DNA from: a bacterium
GTDB taxonomy: Bacteria; UBP15; UBA6099; JAJRTR01
DNA: 64,000 nucleotides
Direction: 5' to 3'
Assembly (NCBI GenBank): GCA_024278215.1
Contig: JAJRTR010000140.1
Span: 8,612 to 72,611, forward strand
In this document: piece after piece, positions 16,329 to 25,444 of the stretch
How the letters are laid out: every line of letters starts with the position of its first letter
Numbering within the stretch: position 1 is the stretch's first letter
The notes under the pieces: generated by a model
Databases searched by the model: none
What the model was told of the DNA's origin: nothing
What the model saw: the letters and a program-made list of their open reading frames with translations, nothing else
Position numbers and translations under genes: made by a program

Positions 16329-17471
16329 TTATTTCTCCGGAACGGCGGGCGCGTTGTCATTGCTGATGAAATACTTGCTTTGCCTGCTGGGAATCACAAG
16401 CGTTTCGTCTGAATACTTGTTGTCGACAATTCTGATAATGCGATAAAAACCGTCGGCATAGGCAGGTGTGTCGACGAAGACGACAGGCGGCGCTCCGGCC
16501 TGCCGCACATCCTTGCTGCTGTCGTTCCCCGTTAATAATAAATCTATTCTCCGCGGCTTGAGCGCGTCGACAAGCGCTTCGGGCGTATCTTCATATCTTT
16601 GCGTAAAGAGGATTTTCAGCGGCGCGTCCCCGTGTTCCCCGAGTACGCCTTCGAGCCAGTTGATCCTGCCCGTTTCATCATCAGCGTCAAGGATATGCTC
16701 CGACTGTGTATCCAGCGATACGAACAAATGACCGCCTAGCATGAAACTGTAATTCGCAGGTCCGAAACAGGCTTCCAGGTTATCATTCGCCGCATCTCCG
16801 AGGCCTGGCGCGACGAAAGTCGGCACATTTATTTTGTCGATGAAATCAAGAAATCTTTTTATTTCATCGGGGCGCGACCCGCTTGTGATGTTGCCTGTGA
16901 TAATGACAACAGCAGGATCAATCTTCGCGATATCCGATAACGTGCGGTCGAGTAGCAGTGTGTATTTTTTTGTTGTGTTCGCGTCGAGTTCGCGACCTAC
17001 CTGCGGGTCGGATATGTAAAGTATGTTATAAGATTCGGGGAATTCCGCGACGACTTCGACAGCTCTGCGGCTGAGGTCGTCTCTTGTGCCTTTCGCGACA
17101 TAAAGCCCATACAGGCCAGATTCGGTGTCCTGCGGTATCAAGGCTTTGTACCTGTAAGCCCTGATGTCGGCATCGGTTCCGCCCTTAACAGGCACTTTTG
17201 CGGGCAGCCTGTCTCTTGTCACGCCCGGCAGCATGATACGTTCGCCGGTCGGCTTCTCCAGGTAGACCCGCAGCGTGCAGGAGCACTTGTCGTGAATTGC
17301 GATATCGAGGTCGACCGTTATGTAGTCGTTGGGTTTTACGATCTGGGGACGAGTGGATACGGGCTGCCTGATGAAGCCGAGTTCACCGCCCGGCCGGCGA
17401 GCGTCGCCGCGATCCACGCCGGTGAATATCACTGTTAAGCAACAAACGGCTATAATCGCGAATCTTCTCAT
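16329..17471 (-). CDS. Metallophosphoesterase-fold protein lacking its metal ligands
   Basis: 380 residues with a signal peptide (MRRFAIIAVCCLTVIFTGV). An N-terminal beta domain (about 30-150) precedes a calcineurin-like phosphoesterase core. The family's five metal-binding blocks are recognisable by position but altered: YISDPQVG for DxH (Asp kept, His to Gln), IITGNITS for GD (Asp to Asn), APGLGDA for GNH, LFTQRYE for the single His, and LLTGNDSS for GHxH. The protein is probably a catalytically dead scaffold or binding protein. The start is the ATG at 17471, with AGGAG upstream. It lies downstream of the TolC-like gene on the same strand, gap 108 bp. Confidence 0.85.
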   Translation of the reverse strand: MRRFAIIAVCCLTVIFTGVDRGDARRPGGELGFIRQPVSTRPQIVKPNDYITVDLDIAIHDKCSCTLRVYLEKPTGERIMLPGVTRDRLPAKVPVKGGTDADIRAYRYKALIPQDTESGLYGLYVAKGTRDDLSRRAVEVVAEFPESYNILYISDPQVGRELDANTTKKYTLLLDRTLSDIAKIDPAVVIITGNITSGSRPDEIKRFLDFIDKINVPTFVAPGLGDAANDNLEACFGPANYSFMLGGHLFVSLDTQSEHILDADDETGRINWLEGVLGEHGDAPLKILFTQRYEDTPEALVDALKPRRIDLLLTGNDSSKDVRQAGAPPVVFVDTPAYADGFYRIIRIVDNKYSDETLVIPSRQSKYFISNDNAPAVPEK

Positions 17472-17579
17472 GGAGGCTCCTGTCTGCGTATGGCAACAAG
17501 TGGAATGACGCCATAAAATATTTATCTCCGTTACGCCGGGATCGTTGTCCGCAGGGGACAATCCGTACACCGTAACGTA

Positions 17580-19367
17580 TCAGTCGAACTGGCCCATGAG
17601 CGCCCTGAGGTTCTCCTGCGCGGTGATCAGGTTTTCCTGTTCCTTGAAGACATTATCGAGCTGAGAAAAGTAACTGTTGCGGTAGTTGTCGACCTCGAAC
17701 TGCTGGACTCTGTCGTATTCCCTGAGTTTGCGAGTGATGTTAAGTCTCTTGTCATAGATATCGAGTATAGCCTTCTGCATGTCGAGCTTATCTTTTGTTT
17801 CTTTGTAATTACGAAAAGCCGTCCGGGCGTCGAGTTCTTCCTGCAGGATGAGATTCCGCAGTTCTTCACGGGATTCGTTGAGTTTCTCGAGTGTAACTTT
17901 ATCTATTCCCTTTCTCTGAGTGCTGTCGTAGAGGTTCCACACGACACCGGCGCTGAGTGAATAGTTGTGGTCCTGTCTGCTGGACGAAGTAGAGAGTGAG
18001 GCGGGCATGTTCATGTATTGCTCGACACCCATATCGAGACCGTAAGTCTGGTTTGAATTATTTATGGTGAAAGCCGCCGCCGTCCTGCGGTTTTCGAGGC
18101 CGATATTAGCGGTAAATATCGGTTTATAGTCCCATGCAAGCTGTTGGTAGGCTCGTTCGGATTCCCATACTTCGCCTTCGGTCAGTTGCACATCGTAGCT
18201 GTTTTTCACAGCAAGTTCGGCGACTTCCTCTTCAGTAAAATCGAACTCGGGCAGCTCGCCCACAAGTTTTACATCGTCGGCGATGGGCATGTCGATTATC
18301 TTCATCAACTCATATTTCGTTTCGAGGGCGGAAAGTTCGAGGCGGCGGATACTGTCCTCCTCGTTGAGCACGTCGAGTTCGGCGGTGAGCACATCGAGGC
18401 GCGATACATCCTGCGCGATCTCGAAGCGTTTTTTCTGCTGCCAGTGTCTTTTCTTGTATTCTTCGAGCAGTTTTTTTCTTTCATTCACCTGTTGTTGATT
18501 GAGCAGGAGTGTGAAGAAGTCCACCCTCACATCCCGGATGACTTCGCGCAGTTTCTGCTCGTAGTTGCTTATGGCGGTCCTGCGGACCTTTCTTATGCCG
18601 ACCTGCGAGGACGGGTCGCGGCCCCACTCGATCAATCGGCGCGAATAGCGAAGCGACACTTTTGTGCCTGCTTTTGTGCGGTCGGAAGTCGTAGTTGACG
18701 AACTGAGCAGATCGTTGATTTCGTTAAGGCTGTCGACAAGGTCCTGGAGTTCCTGCACGTCGACGCCTGTGCCGGGGATAGTCTGGTTGGCGACACGCTC
18801 GAGTTTTCTTAAAGACTCAGCCCTGTAGTAGTCGCCCGAAGGCCTCAGGAACTGGCTGATGTCGATGCCGTACTGAGACGCAAGGGAAGAAACCTGGTCC
18901 ATGTCGACACCAGCGAGTGCGGAAGCGTCGATCCCGGACGAGCTGCTGCCGCTGCTCGAGACGCCGAATCCTGCCGCTGCGTCCGGAGACGCCGTTGAAA
19001 GGACAGCTTGCGGGTTGTGTGAATAATTACTCACGGTCTTGAGCACCGAGCCCTGCCCACGGTCGAAACCGGCGATGAAATCCAGGTGTGAGAAGAAGCG
19101 TGACCGGTCGATCATCTCGTCGCCCTTGATAGCGTTCAATGCCGCGACACGTTTTTTGAGTTCGGGGTTGTTTTCGAGCGCGAGTTCTATGCACTTCTCC
19201 ACCGTTAGAACCGTCGGTGGAGACGGCACCTTTTCGTCGAGTTCTTTGATTATCGCATCGACGCCCTCGAAATCCGCGCCGGCGCGTGCTGCGAAACACG
19301 CCATAAGCAGCACGGTAATAACTATCGAAGTCATTTTTCTCATTATCGTTTTCATATCTACCGCCAT
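17580..19367 (-). CDS. TolC-family outer membrane channel protein
   Basis: 595 residues with a signal peptide (SIVITVLLMACFAARAGA) and the TolC/OEP pattern: LTVEKCIELALENNPELKKR at the first helix, long coiled-coil helices, a duplicated second half and the end LITAQENLRALMG. A Ser/Gly-rich insert of about 100 residues (about 125-230) makes it longer than usual. It would form the outer-membrane duct of a type I secretion or efflux system. The inner-membrane pump and adaptor are not in the window. The partner upstream (64 bp away) is a membrane-anchored NEW3-type protein, so the two may form an export-related operon. Confidence 0.9.
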   Translation of the reverse strand: MAVDMKTIMRKMTSIVITVLLMACFAARAGADFEGVDAIIKELDEKVPSPPTVLTVEKCIELALENNPELKKRVAALNAIKGDEMIDRSRFFSHLDFIAGFDRGQGSVLKTVSNYSHNPQAVLSTASPDAAAGFGVSSSGSSSSGIDASALAGVDMDQVSSLASQYGIDISQFLRPSGDYYRAESLRKLERVANQTIPGTGVDVQELQDLVDSLNEINDLLSSSTTTSDRTKAGTKVSLRYSRRLIEWGRDPSSQVGIRKVRRTAISNYEQKLREVIRDVRVDFFTLLLNQQQVNERKKLLEEYKKRHWQQKKRFEIAQDVSRLDVLTAELDVLNEEDSIRRLELSALETKYELMKIIDMPIADDVKLVGELPEFDFTEEEVAELAVKNSYDVQLTEGEVWESERAYQQLAWDYKPIFTANIGLENRRTAAAFTINNSNQTYGLDMGVEQYMNMPASLSTSSSRQDHNYSLSAGVVWNLYDSTQRKGIDKVTLEKLNESREELRNLILQEELDARTAFRNYKETKDKLDMQKAILDIYDKRLNITRKLREYDRVQQFEVDNYRNSYFSQLDNVFKEQENLITAQENLRALMGQFD

Positions 19368-19430
19368 ATCTGCTCCAAACGGATTCGTTTCGGCCTGCCG
19401 AAGCCCGGGCCGCCTTCAGGATACGTATAT

Positions 19431-21041
19431 TTATCTCCGGCTGACCCTGACAAGGATTATTGCAATAATGATCAGGAACCCCAGTAATGCCAGCACCATA
19501 AAGATCGGTCCCTTGAGGTTTGTCTTGGCCTCGATTTTTACTCTCAAGTTCTTCTGGTCCGATTTTATCGTCGATCCCTCATATTCCGTGCTGCCTTCTA
19601 TTCGCAACTCGAATTCACCGACCTCGACATCGTCGGGCGGCAGGATTGCGATCAGCACTTCCTGTTCTTTCCTCGGTTGTAGAGATTTGACTTCCTCGGG
19701 ATCAAAATTCAGCTTCCACTCGTAGGGAAGTTCTTTTTCAAACCGGATATTCGACAGTTTCACAGTGCCGCTGTTTTTGATAGTCATCTTCGTGTTGATG
19801 GTTTCGCCGACTTTGATCTCGTAATAAAGCGTGTTGAGTGAAATCTCGAATTTCCCTGTGCCGCGGGGGGTCAGTTCGAGACGCTCGAATCCTATCTTCA
19901 GGGCCTTCAGGCCTTCTTCCTGAACAGCGCCGGGGTTGTCTTTTTCATATTCCTTAACAGTTTTAATCGCTTTTTCATCGCCGACAACCGCATAGAAAGG
20001 CACTGCTTTCTTCAGTTCCTTCGCGGGAAGCGTGTCGGGCACATTGACCTTGAGCGTCAGCGAGTGTTTGGTGATTCCGGGCGAGAATTTAACACGTGAA
20101 AGCTGGTTACCTTTATCCTGATATTTGTACTGGTATTTTTCGGGCAGATTAACCACTGCCAGCGTGAATGTCTTTTCGTTTTCCGCGAGTCTTTCAAGGT
20201 CGATGCCGAAGTCCACCCAGGTCCCCAGCTGGCCTTCCTGCGCGAATTGCAGTGATGAAACCCTGACGATGTCCACAGTGGATTTCTTCACCAGGCGAAT
20301 GTTGCGGATATCTTCCTGGTTGTGATATTTCAGGATCACACTGACTTCGTCCGCATTGCTGTTGAGTTTAAAATCAAGGTCCACGTTTTTTTTCAGCGGA
20401 AGCTTTTTTACTTTTATTTCAAAAGGATCACCGATGACAGTGGAGCCGACTTTGATCGAAACATACAGGTTTTCGATAGTGAGCAGGCCGGCTACATCTT
20501 CTTTCTTGATACCTGCCTCGGGCAGCCCCTCGCCGAGTCCTATCTTCGCAAGCTCCAGGTCCGAATCGTTTTTCAGCGTTAATGCCATGTGACGGTTGTT
20601 TTCTTCGTCGATATACTGGTATGCGTCGACAAGCGTTATATGGGTTGCATCCTGAAGGAATGAAAGAGCGGTTTTCGCGAGATCAATCTTTGCCTGCTCC
20701 AGTTTACGGGCCGAATTCTTCATTTCCGTATCGGCGTCGCTGACTTCCTTGCCCTTGACGACATCGAGGTTATACAATTCCTCGAGGTCCTTTAAATTCT
20801 TCTGGGCATCTTCGTAGAAGTCCTGCTCTGTCTGCAACGAGAGTTTTGCCTCATCGAGCCGGAGCAACTTCAACTGAGTTTCTTTACTTACCGCTGCTTT
20901 AGAAACCGGCTCGACCGCGCCGCATGGAGTCCCCGACAATAACAAAACCACAATCGCGGCAATCATTAACAACGGTCGCGCTAATGCGCCTTTTTTTATG
21001 CTGTTCTTTTGAACATCAACTGCTCTTCTGAATGTTTTCAT
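19431..21041 (-). CDS. Membrane-anchored NEW3/CARDB-like beta-domain protein
   Basis: 536 residues. A long basic N-terminus and hydrophobic signal segment (LLMIAAIVVLLLSGTPCGA) are followed by a coiled coil (about 50-125) and several Ig-like beta domains. The last one (TINTKMTIKNSGTVKLSNIRFEK, VGEFELRIEG) resembles the alpha-galactosidase NEW3 / CARDB type. It ends with one transmembrane helix (GPIFMVLALLGFLIIIAIIL) and a short basic tail, so nearly all of it faces the periplasm. This topology is common beside ABC exporters. It is transcribed just before the TolC-like gene (gap 64 bp). Confidence 0.75.
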   Translation of the reverse strand: MKTFRRAVDVQKNSIKKGALARPLLMIAAIVVLLLSGTPCGAVEPVSKAAVSKETQLKLLRLDEAKLSLQTEQDFYEDAQKNLKDLEELYNLDVVKGKEVSDADTEMKNSARKLEQAKIDLAKTALSFLQDATHITLVDAYQYIDEENNRHMALTLKNDSDLELAKIGLGEGLPEAGIKKEDVAGLLTIENLYVSIKVGSTVIGDPFEIKVKKLPLKKNVDLDFKLNSNADEVSVILKYHNQEDIRNIRLVKKSTVDIVRVSSLQFAQEGQLGTWVDFGIDLERLAENEKTFTLAVVNLPEKYQYKYQDKGNQLSRVKFSPGITKHSLTLKVNVPDTLPAKELKKAVPFYAVVGDEKAIKTVKEYEKDNPGAVQEEGLKALKIGFERLELTPRGTGKFEISLNTLYYEIKVGETINTKMTIKNSGTVKLSNIRFEKELPYEWKLNFDPEEVKSLQPRKEQEVLIAILPPDDVEVGEFELRIEGSTEYEGSTIKSDQKNLRVKIEAKTNLKGPIFMVLALLGFLIIIAIILVRVSRR

Positions 21042-21170
21042 GGCATTTCCTCTTATAAACGCCGCATTCCCGCGACTGGATTTAAGATATTGGGAACCTG
21101 CTCCGGGCTAACGATAGTTGTGCAGCCCCGACCGCGCGCCCCCGTTCCCGCACCTCATACTTACATGGCT

Positions 21171-22235
21171 CTACGGCAACGCCAGCCTGCACCTGTCGCC
21201 GACTACCATGTCGACGACCCGGGGCCTGCCTTTCGATTTCTCAATCACCACATTGCTGCCGATAAGGCTCGACTCGATCCTGGCGCTGACGCCGGATATC
21301 GTCGTGCTGTTCATCACGATGCTGTTTTCTATTTCACTGTTTTCTATTATTACATTCGTATCTATTGATGTATACGGTCCAACGTATGAATCGACTATTT
21401 CCGCGCCCCGCGCGATCACCACCGGTCCGCTGATCCTGCTGCGCACGACCCGCGCCCCCCTCGCGACAACTATCTCGCCGGCGAGCGAGCTTGCCTCGTC
21501 GACCCTGCCTCTTATCTCGCCCTTCACGTCATCGAGTATCGCCCTGTTGGCCTCGATCATGTCGGACTTCCGGCCCGTGTCTTTCCACCAGCCGTCTACG
21601 ATATGGTGCGTCACCTCGCAACCCATCCTGATCAACTGTGATATTGTATCCGTGATCTCGAGTTCGCCCCGTGCCGACGGTTCGATGCTTTTCGCCGCCT
21701 TGAACACTTTCGGATTGAAGATATACACTCCGATCACGGCAAGATTCGACTTCGGTTTCCGGGGTTTCTCCTCTATGCTGACAATCTGCGGGCCTTTGAC
21801 TTCCGCGACACCGAAATGCTGCGGTTCCGGCACTTCCTTGAGCATTATCGCGGCATCCTGCCCGCCCCTGCCGTATGCGTCGACAAGCCCCGTAAGACCC
21901 TTCTGGAGCAGGTTGTCGCCCAGATACAACAGGAATGTGTCGTCGCCGACAAAGTCTTCGGCGCAGAGCACCGCGTGGGCTATTCCTTTAGTCTCTGGCT
22001 GGTCTATATATGTAAACTTCATTCCCCGGTCGGCACCGTCTCCGAGCAGAGGTTCGATGTCCCCGCGGTTATCGCTCACCACGATGCCCAGTTCTTTTAT
22101 GCCCACTCCGGCAAACGCTTCGAACGCATAGTGTATCACCGGCTTATTAGCCACTGGTATCAGTTGTTTCGGAAGGGAATATGTAATCGGCCTCATTCGA
22201 GTGCCTTTACCGGCGCACAGTATCAGACCCTTCAT
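21171..22235 (-). CDS. rmlA: Glucose-1-phosphate thymidylyltransferase, long form
   Basis: 354 residues. It transfers a nucleotide to a sugar 1-phosphate, the first step toward dTDP-sugars for surface polysaccharides. The pyrophosphorylase signature is at the start (GLILCAGKGTRMRPIT, then LPKQLIPVANKP). LYLGDNLL is the metal/sugar site and GWWKDTG is in the C-half. Residues about 245-345 form hexapeptide repeats of a left-handed beta-helix, which marks the long RmlA-like group. AGAGG lies 6 bp before the ATG. Exact nucleotide and sugar preference cannot be settled from sequence. The stop is TAG. Confidence 0.88.
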   Translation of the reverse strand: MKGLILCAGKGTRMRPITYSLPKQLIPVANKPVIHYAFEAFAGVGIKELGIVVSDNRGDIEPLLGDGADRGMKFTYIDQPETKGIAHAVLCAEDFVGDDTFLLYLGDNLLQKGLTGLVDAYGRGGQDAAIMLKEVPEPQHFGVAEVKGPQIVSIEEKPRKPKSNLAVIGVYIFNPKVFKAAKSIEPSARGELEITDTISQLIRMGCEVTHHIVDGWWKDTGRKSDMIEANRAILDDVKGEIRGRVDEASSLAGEIVVARGARVVRSRISGPVVIARGAEIVDSYVGPYTSIDTNVIIENSEIENSIVMNSTTISGVSARIESSLIGSNVVIEKSKGRPRVVDMVVGDRCRLALP

Positions 22236-22602
22236 TCAGAACCTCTTCTTCTGTTGCTCTATTTCCCGGCTTATTCCTCTTGAACAGTAAATCATGTGTT
22301 TTCGGCCTGTTCCGCCGTCAGAAATTTCGTACAAGTTTTAATCCATACATGTAGTATCTATTGCCCGACCTGCCATTACATATTGAAAATATATGGTTTA
22401 AATCTTCAGGTGGATGTCTCTATTCCATATCCGTATCCGTCATATTAGATCTGACACGACAGAAGTGTCGGAATTTCCGACCACCCGGTCAATAATGAAT
22501 TGAAGTATATCTTTCATTTCGCTGTGTGTCAATGCAATATTTGGCCTAAATCAGGGATTTATACAGGCATTAGCAGCTCGCGATTGAAATGCCGCGCAAG
22601 AA
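22236..22602. other. Intergenic stretch before mobile element copy R2
   Basis: 367 bp upstream of rmlA (minus) with no supported gene. It contains a small GACAC..GTGTC inverted repeat near 22453-22469. The rmlA promoter should lie here, but I see no clear hexamer pair. Confidence 0.4.
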
Positions 22603-22770
22603 GAGCCAATTGCAACATTATGTTCGTAGCGAGGTCGAGCGTAATTGTTCAGAGCAAGGCGGAGGTGTAAAATCCTCGCAGGCGTACTTGTAGAGTACGT
22701 CGAGGACGATTTTGAGCCGACAACGCAGCTATGGTGGCCCTAACGAGCAGAATTATCGTAATTCGTGGCT
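22603..22770 (+). mobile_element. Palindromic miniature element, copy R2 (degraded right end)
   Basis: The left end GAGCCAATTGCAACAT and the centre (GTACTTGTAGAGTAC) match the other copies. After GCAGCTATGG the right arm diverges and only traces remain (AGCAGAATTATCGTAATTC, GGCT). No clean target duplication is visible. Confidence 0.8.
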
Positions 22771-22926
22771 GAACGAAAACCCTGAAAGGAAGAATTCATA
22801 AAAAGTGCAAACGAAGATATGTCACGCTCTTTCCAGTTATTATGGGATATGGGATGTAGATATCGTCTCGACTGTTGTTTGTGCTGTTTTTACTTTGATT
22901 CAGGCTGCTCATATTGTTGCAAATAT

Positions 22927-23634
22927 TCAATGGGCGCTAAGATCGTTCATCGCGTGCTCGACTATCTCATAATCTTCCGGCGTATCCACATCAAGCGAAT
23001 AAATACGATCATATTCCACGAATCCGACATTCCTGCCGAGGTATACGTGTACGCCGGTACGCCCTTCCGTGGCGAACAGCACGGATGCGCGGACAGCCAT
23101 TACAGCCCCGTCCAGCAGATAGAGGTCGGGCAGCAGTTGGCGGCGATAATCCCCGCACTCCATGAACGGTACGAGCGCGCCGTTCTCGTCTGCACGCTTC
23201 ATCCACTCCGGCCTCTGGTTTACCCTGAATGCCGACACGACGGAATCGTATTCTGAATTCACGAGTTTTTCAATAATTTCATCAATTGCGCCCGGTTTCC
23301 GCACGGGGACATTTGTCTGCATCAACACCGCCACATCAGTCTTCACACCTTCCTGCGCCTCGAGGTGTCTCACAACATGACGGAGCGAATCCTCGATGGC
23401 GGCGGTATCGCCGGAAATATCTTCAGGCCGCCGGACGACCTCCGCCCCGAACTCACGCGCCACGGCTGCGATGTCGTCCGCGTCGGTGGATACTATCACC
23501 CTGTCGAGCTTCTCCGCCGCCCGCGCCGCCTCGATCACATAGCCTATCATCGGTTTGCCGTTTATCGGTTTTATATTTTTTCCCGGCAATCCTTTACTGC
23601 CGCCGCGCGCCGGTATGATTCCAACTATGTACAT
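22927..23634 (-). CDS. CMP-sialate synthetase-type cytidylyltransferase
   Basis: 235 residues. It activates a nonulosonic acid (sialic, pseudaminic or legionaminic type) as the CMP-sugar. The family start IIPARGGSKGLPGKNI is complete, followed by the VIVSTDADDIAAVAREFGAEV pattern of NeuA/PseF proteins and SLDVDTPEDYEIVEHAM at the end. Which sugar acid is used is not decidable. GAGGGG precedes the ATG closely. It is downstream of the SHOCT-like gene (15 bp gap), so it may share its transcript. Confidence 0.88.
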   Translation of the reverse strand: MYIVGIIPARGGSKGLPGKNIKPINGKPMIGYVIEAARAAEKLDRVIVSTDADDIAAVAREFGAEVVRRPEDISGDTAAIEDSLRHVVRHLEAQEGVKTDVAVLMQTNVPVRKPGAIDEIIEKLVNSEYDSVVSAFRVNQRPEWMKRADENGALVPFMECGDYRRQLLPDLYLLDGAVMAVRASVLFATEGRTGVHVYLGRNVGFVEYDRIYSLDVDTPEDYEIVEHAMNDLSAH

Positions 23635-23649
23635 TTTCCCCTCTTCCTC

Positions 23650-24039
23650 TCATTCCGCCGTTATCCTGAGTGTCCTGCCGTCTTCACCGATATTTGTGAA
23701 CAGGTCTATGGGCTTGCCCTTTTCCAGCATGCCGAGAATCTCTTCCAGACTCGATTCCGAACCTGGGATAGACGACTCTTTCGGGATGAACCTGAAAAAC
23801 AGCCTCACCAGCGACATCGGTATGCGTATCGGTGTCAGGTTCTTGTACTTCCCGGACGATTTCCCTCTCATCTCGACACTCAGCCATCGCAGTTCTTCTT
23901 TGCTTTCTGCACAGGACGAACCTTTTTTCTCGGACTTGTCCAGAGCTTCAATCAGCCGCACACCCTGCTCGGGCGTTATATTGCCGTCCTTTATCATGTT
24001 CAGTATCTCGAGTTTTTCCTCGCTGTCACTCATGTTCAT
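23650..24039 (-). CDS. SHOCT-like domain protein
   Basis: 129 residues. The first 35 (EEKLEILNMIKDGNITPEQGVRLIEAL) form the short helical SHOCT-like module found at the start of YvlB/LiaX-type proteins. The rest (LRWLSVEMRGKSSGKYKNLTPIRIP) is a short beta segment like the bactofilin/adhesin-like domain of those proteins, ending early. There is no signal peptide. It follows the DUF2089 gene, whose own C-terminus carries the same helical module. I infer a regulatory pair acting on envelope stress or transcription; nothing here proves it. Confidence 0.7.
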   Translation of the reverse strand: MNMSDSEEKLEILNMIKDGNITPEQGVRLIEALDKSEKKGSSCAESKEELRWLSVEMRGKSSGKYKNLTPIRIPMSLVRLFFRFIPKESSIPGSESSLEEILGMLEKGKPIDLFTNIGEDGRTLRITAE

Positions 24040-24134
24040 ATCTCCCGCGTATCTGCATTTTTATGTTCAACGGCTAATTGTAACTATTCACAGAGGCTTT
24101 CGCTTCTGGTCTTTTGTGCCGGAAACAATCCCGG

Positions 24135-24506
24135 TCACAACTCCTCGAGCAGCATGGCGCCTTCGTCGGGAGTAAGGTCGCCCCTTTTTATTGAATCTAT
24201 GATCTCGCGACGCCTTTTCCTGAGTGTCTCGGGGTCCGGTTTCCTGGCATTCGACAATTTTGCGATAACCAGGTCCAGCTTGTTCCTCACAGTAGGATAG
24301 GAAAGCCCAAGCCTTTTTTCCATTTCTTTTATGTTTCCGCGGCTGATCACAAACAGTTCCACAAAACGCGATTCTTCATCCGCCAGTGTCGAAAAAACAC
24401 CGTGGCCGAATTCTCCTTCAATTGCAGTACCGCATTTCTTACATGTCAGCCTTGTTATCACCAGTTCGCTGTCGCAAACCGGACACTGGCTTACTGCCGG
24501 TTTCAT
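24135..24506 (-). CDS. DUF2089 zinc-ribbon/HTH-like protein
   Basis: 123 residues. The start MKPAVSQCPVCDSELVITRLTCKKCG gives a four-Cys zinc ribbon. SRFVELFVISRGNIKEMEKRLGLSYPTVRNKL is a helix-turn-helix-like region, and RREIIDSIKRGDLTPDEGAMLLEEL is a SHOCT-like tail matching the start of the next gene. DUF2089 proteins are probable transcription regulators. The ATG at 24506 is chosen because family members begin just before the first CPxC; a TTG 33 bp upstream is the alternative. Mobile element copy R3 ends 40 bp upstream. Confidence 0.8.
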   Translation of the reverse strand: MKPAVSQCPVCDSELVITRLTCKKCGTAIEGEFGHGVFSTLADEESRFVELFVISRGNIKEMEKRLGLSYPTVRNKLDLVIAKLSNARKPDPETLRKRRREIIDSIKRGDLTPDEGAMLLEEL

Positions 24507-24546
24507 CTTTGTTATTGTCCTCTCTGTGGAAAATCCCAAGTCTATC

Positions 24547-24724
24547 GAGCCAATTGCAAAATTCTGATTCTGCTACGGTCGGCTGCTATTGTCCATAGCT
24601 GCGTTGTCGGCATAAAATCGTCCTCGACGTACTCTACAAGTACGCCTGCGAGGATTTTACACCTCCGCTTTGCTCTTAACAATTTCGCTCGACCTCGCTA
24701 CGAACATAATTTTGCAATTGGCTC
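24547..24724 (-). mobile_element. Palindromic miniature element, copy R3 (178 bp)
   Basis: Inverted relative to R1. It begins GAGCCAATTGCAAAAT and ends ATTTTGCAATTGGCTC. The flanks are TATC on both sides, a perfect 4-bp target duplication. It lies between the divergent DUF2089 and receiver genes. Confidence 0.92.
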
Positions 24725-24914
24725 TATCTTTCATTATTATAAAATTATTATTGAAATGTTTGATAAAATCAAAGGATAGTCTTCAAATAATCAACTGATC
24801 TCGTATAAACATATTATGTCGGCCCACAGGAAATAATAATTATTTTAAAGATTGCATTGATATATTTCCGTAAAATACTAAAATATATATATAATTTTCA
24901 ATTCCGGACTAAAT

Positions 24915-25346
24915 ATGACAGAACAACAGCAAAAGAGAAATGTGCTGGTCGTTGAAGATGACCACGATACAAACGAGATGATTTCAGATATTCTAAGCCG
25001 GGCAGGATATGCACCTCTTGCGGCCTTCAACGGGGAAACCGGGGTGAAGATCGCAAAGACTGAAAAACCCGACTTGATCCTCCTCGACCTGATGTTGCCG
25101 GATATTGACGGACTTGAGGTATGCAGGCAACTCGCAGGTAACGAAAATACACGCTCCATTCCCATCATCGTTCTCACATGCAAAAAAGAATTATCCACCA
25201 AGCTGTCTTCATTTGTCGCAGGTGCAAAGCGTTTCCTCACCAAACCATTCGACGACAAAGAACTGTTGAACGAAATAAGCCGCACTCTGCGCCAGAAAAA
25301 CATGCAGGCACATGACGGCAGCAACTTTATCGAACCACGTGACTAG
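24915..25346 (+). CDS. Single-domain response regulator
   Basis: 143 residues, only a receiver domain. It has the acidic pair VVEDDHD, the phospho-acceptor Asp in LILLDLMLPD, Thr in IIVLTCKK, and Lys in RFLTKPFDDKEL. There is no output domain, so it would act by protein contact, like CheY or Spo0F. It is not next to a kinase; the orphan kinase at 12 kb is a possible partner. The leader (24725-24914) is very AT-rich. It ends in TAG, showing that amber is an ordinary stop here. Confidence 0.9.
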   Translation: MTEQQQKRNVLVVEDDHDTNEMISDILSRAGYAPLAAFNGETGVKIAKTEKPDLILLDLMLPDIDGLEVCRQLAGNENTRSIPIIVLTCKKELSTKLSSFVAGAKRFLTKPFDDKELLNEISRTLRQKNMQAHDGSNFIEPRD

Positions 25347-25444
25347 TTTGATTCCCGCCAGCTATCTTTTCTGTTCCTGATAATTCAAGCGTCAGACAAA
25401 AATCCGCATGTTCCAACGGCGCAGGTTTGTGTCGCCCGGCAGGG

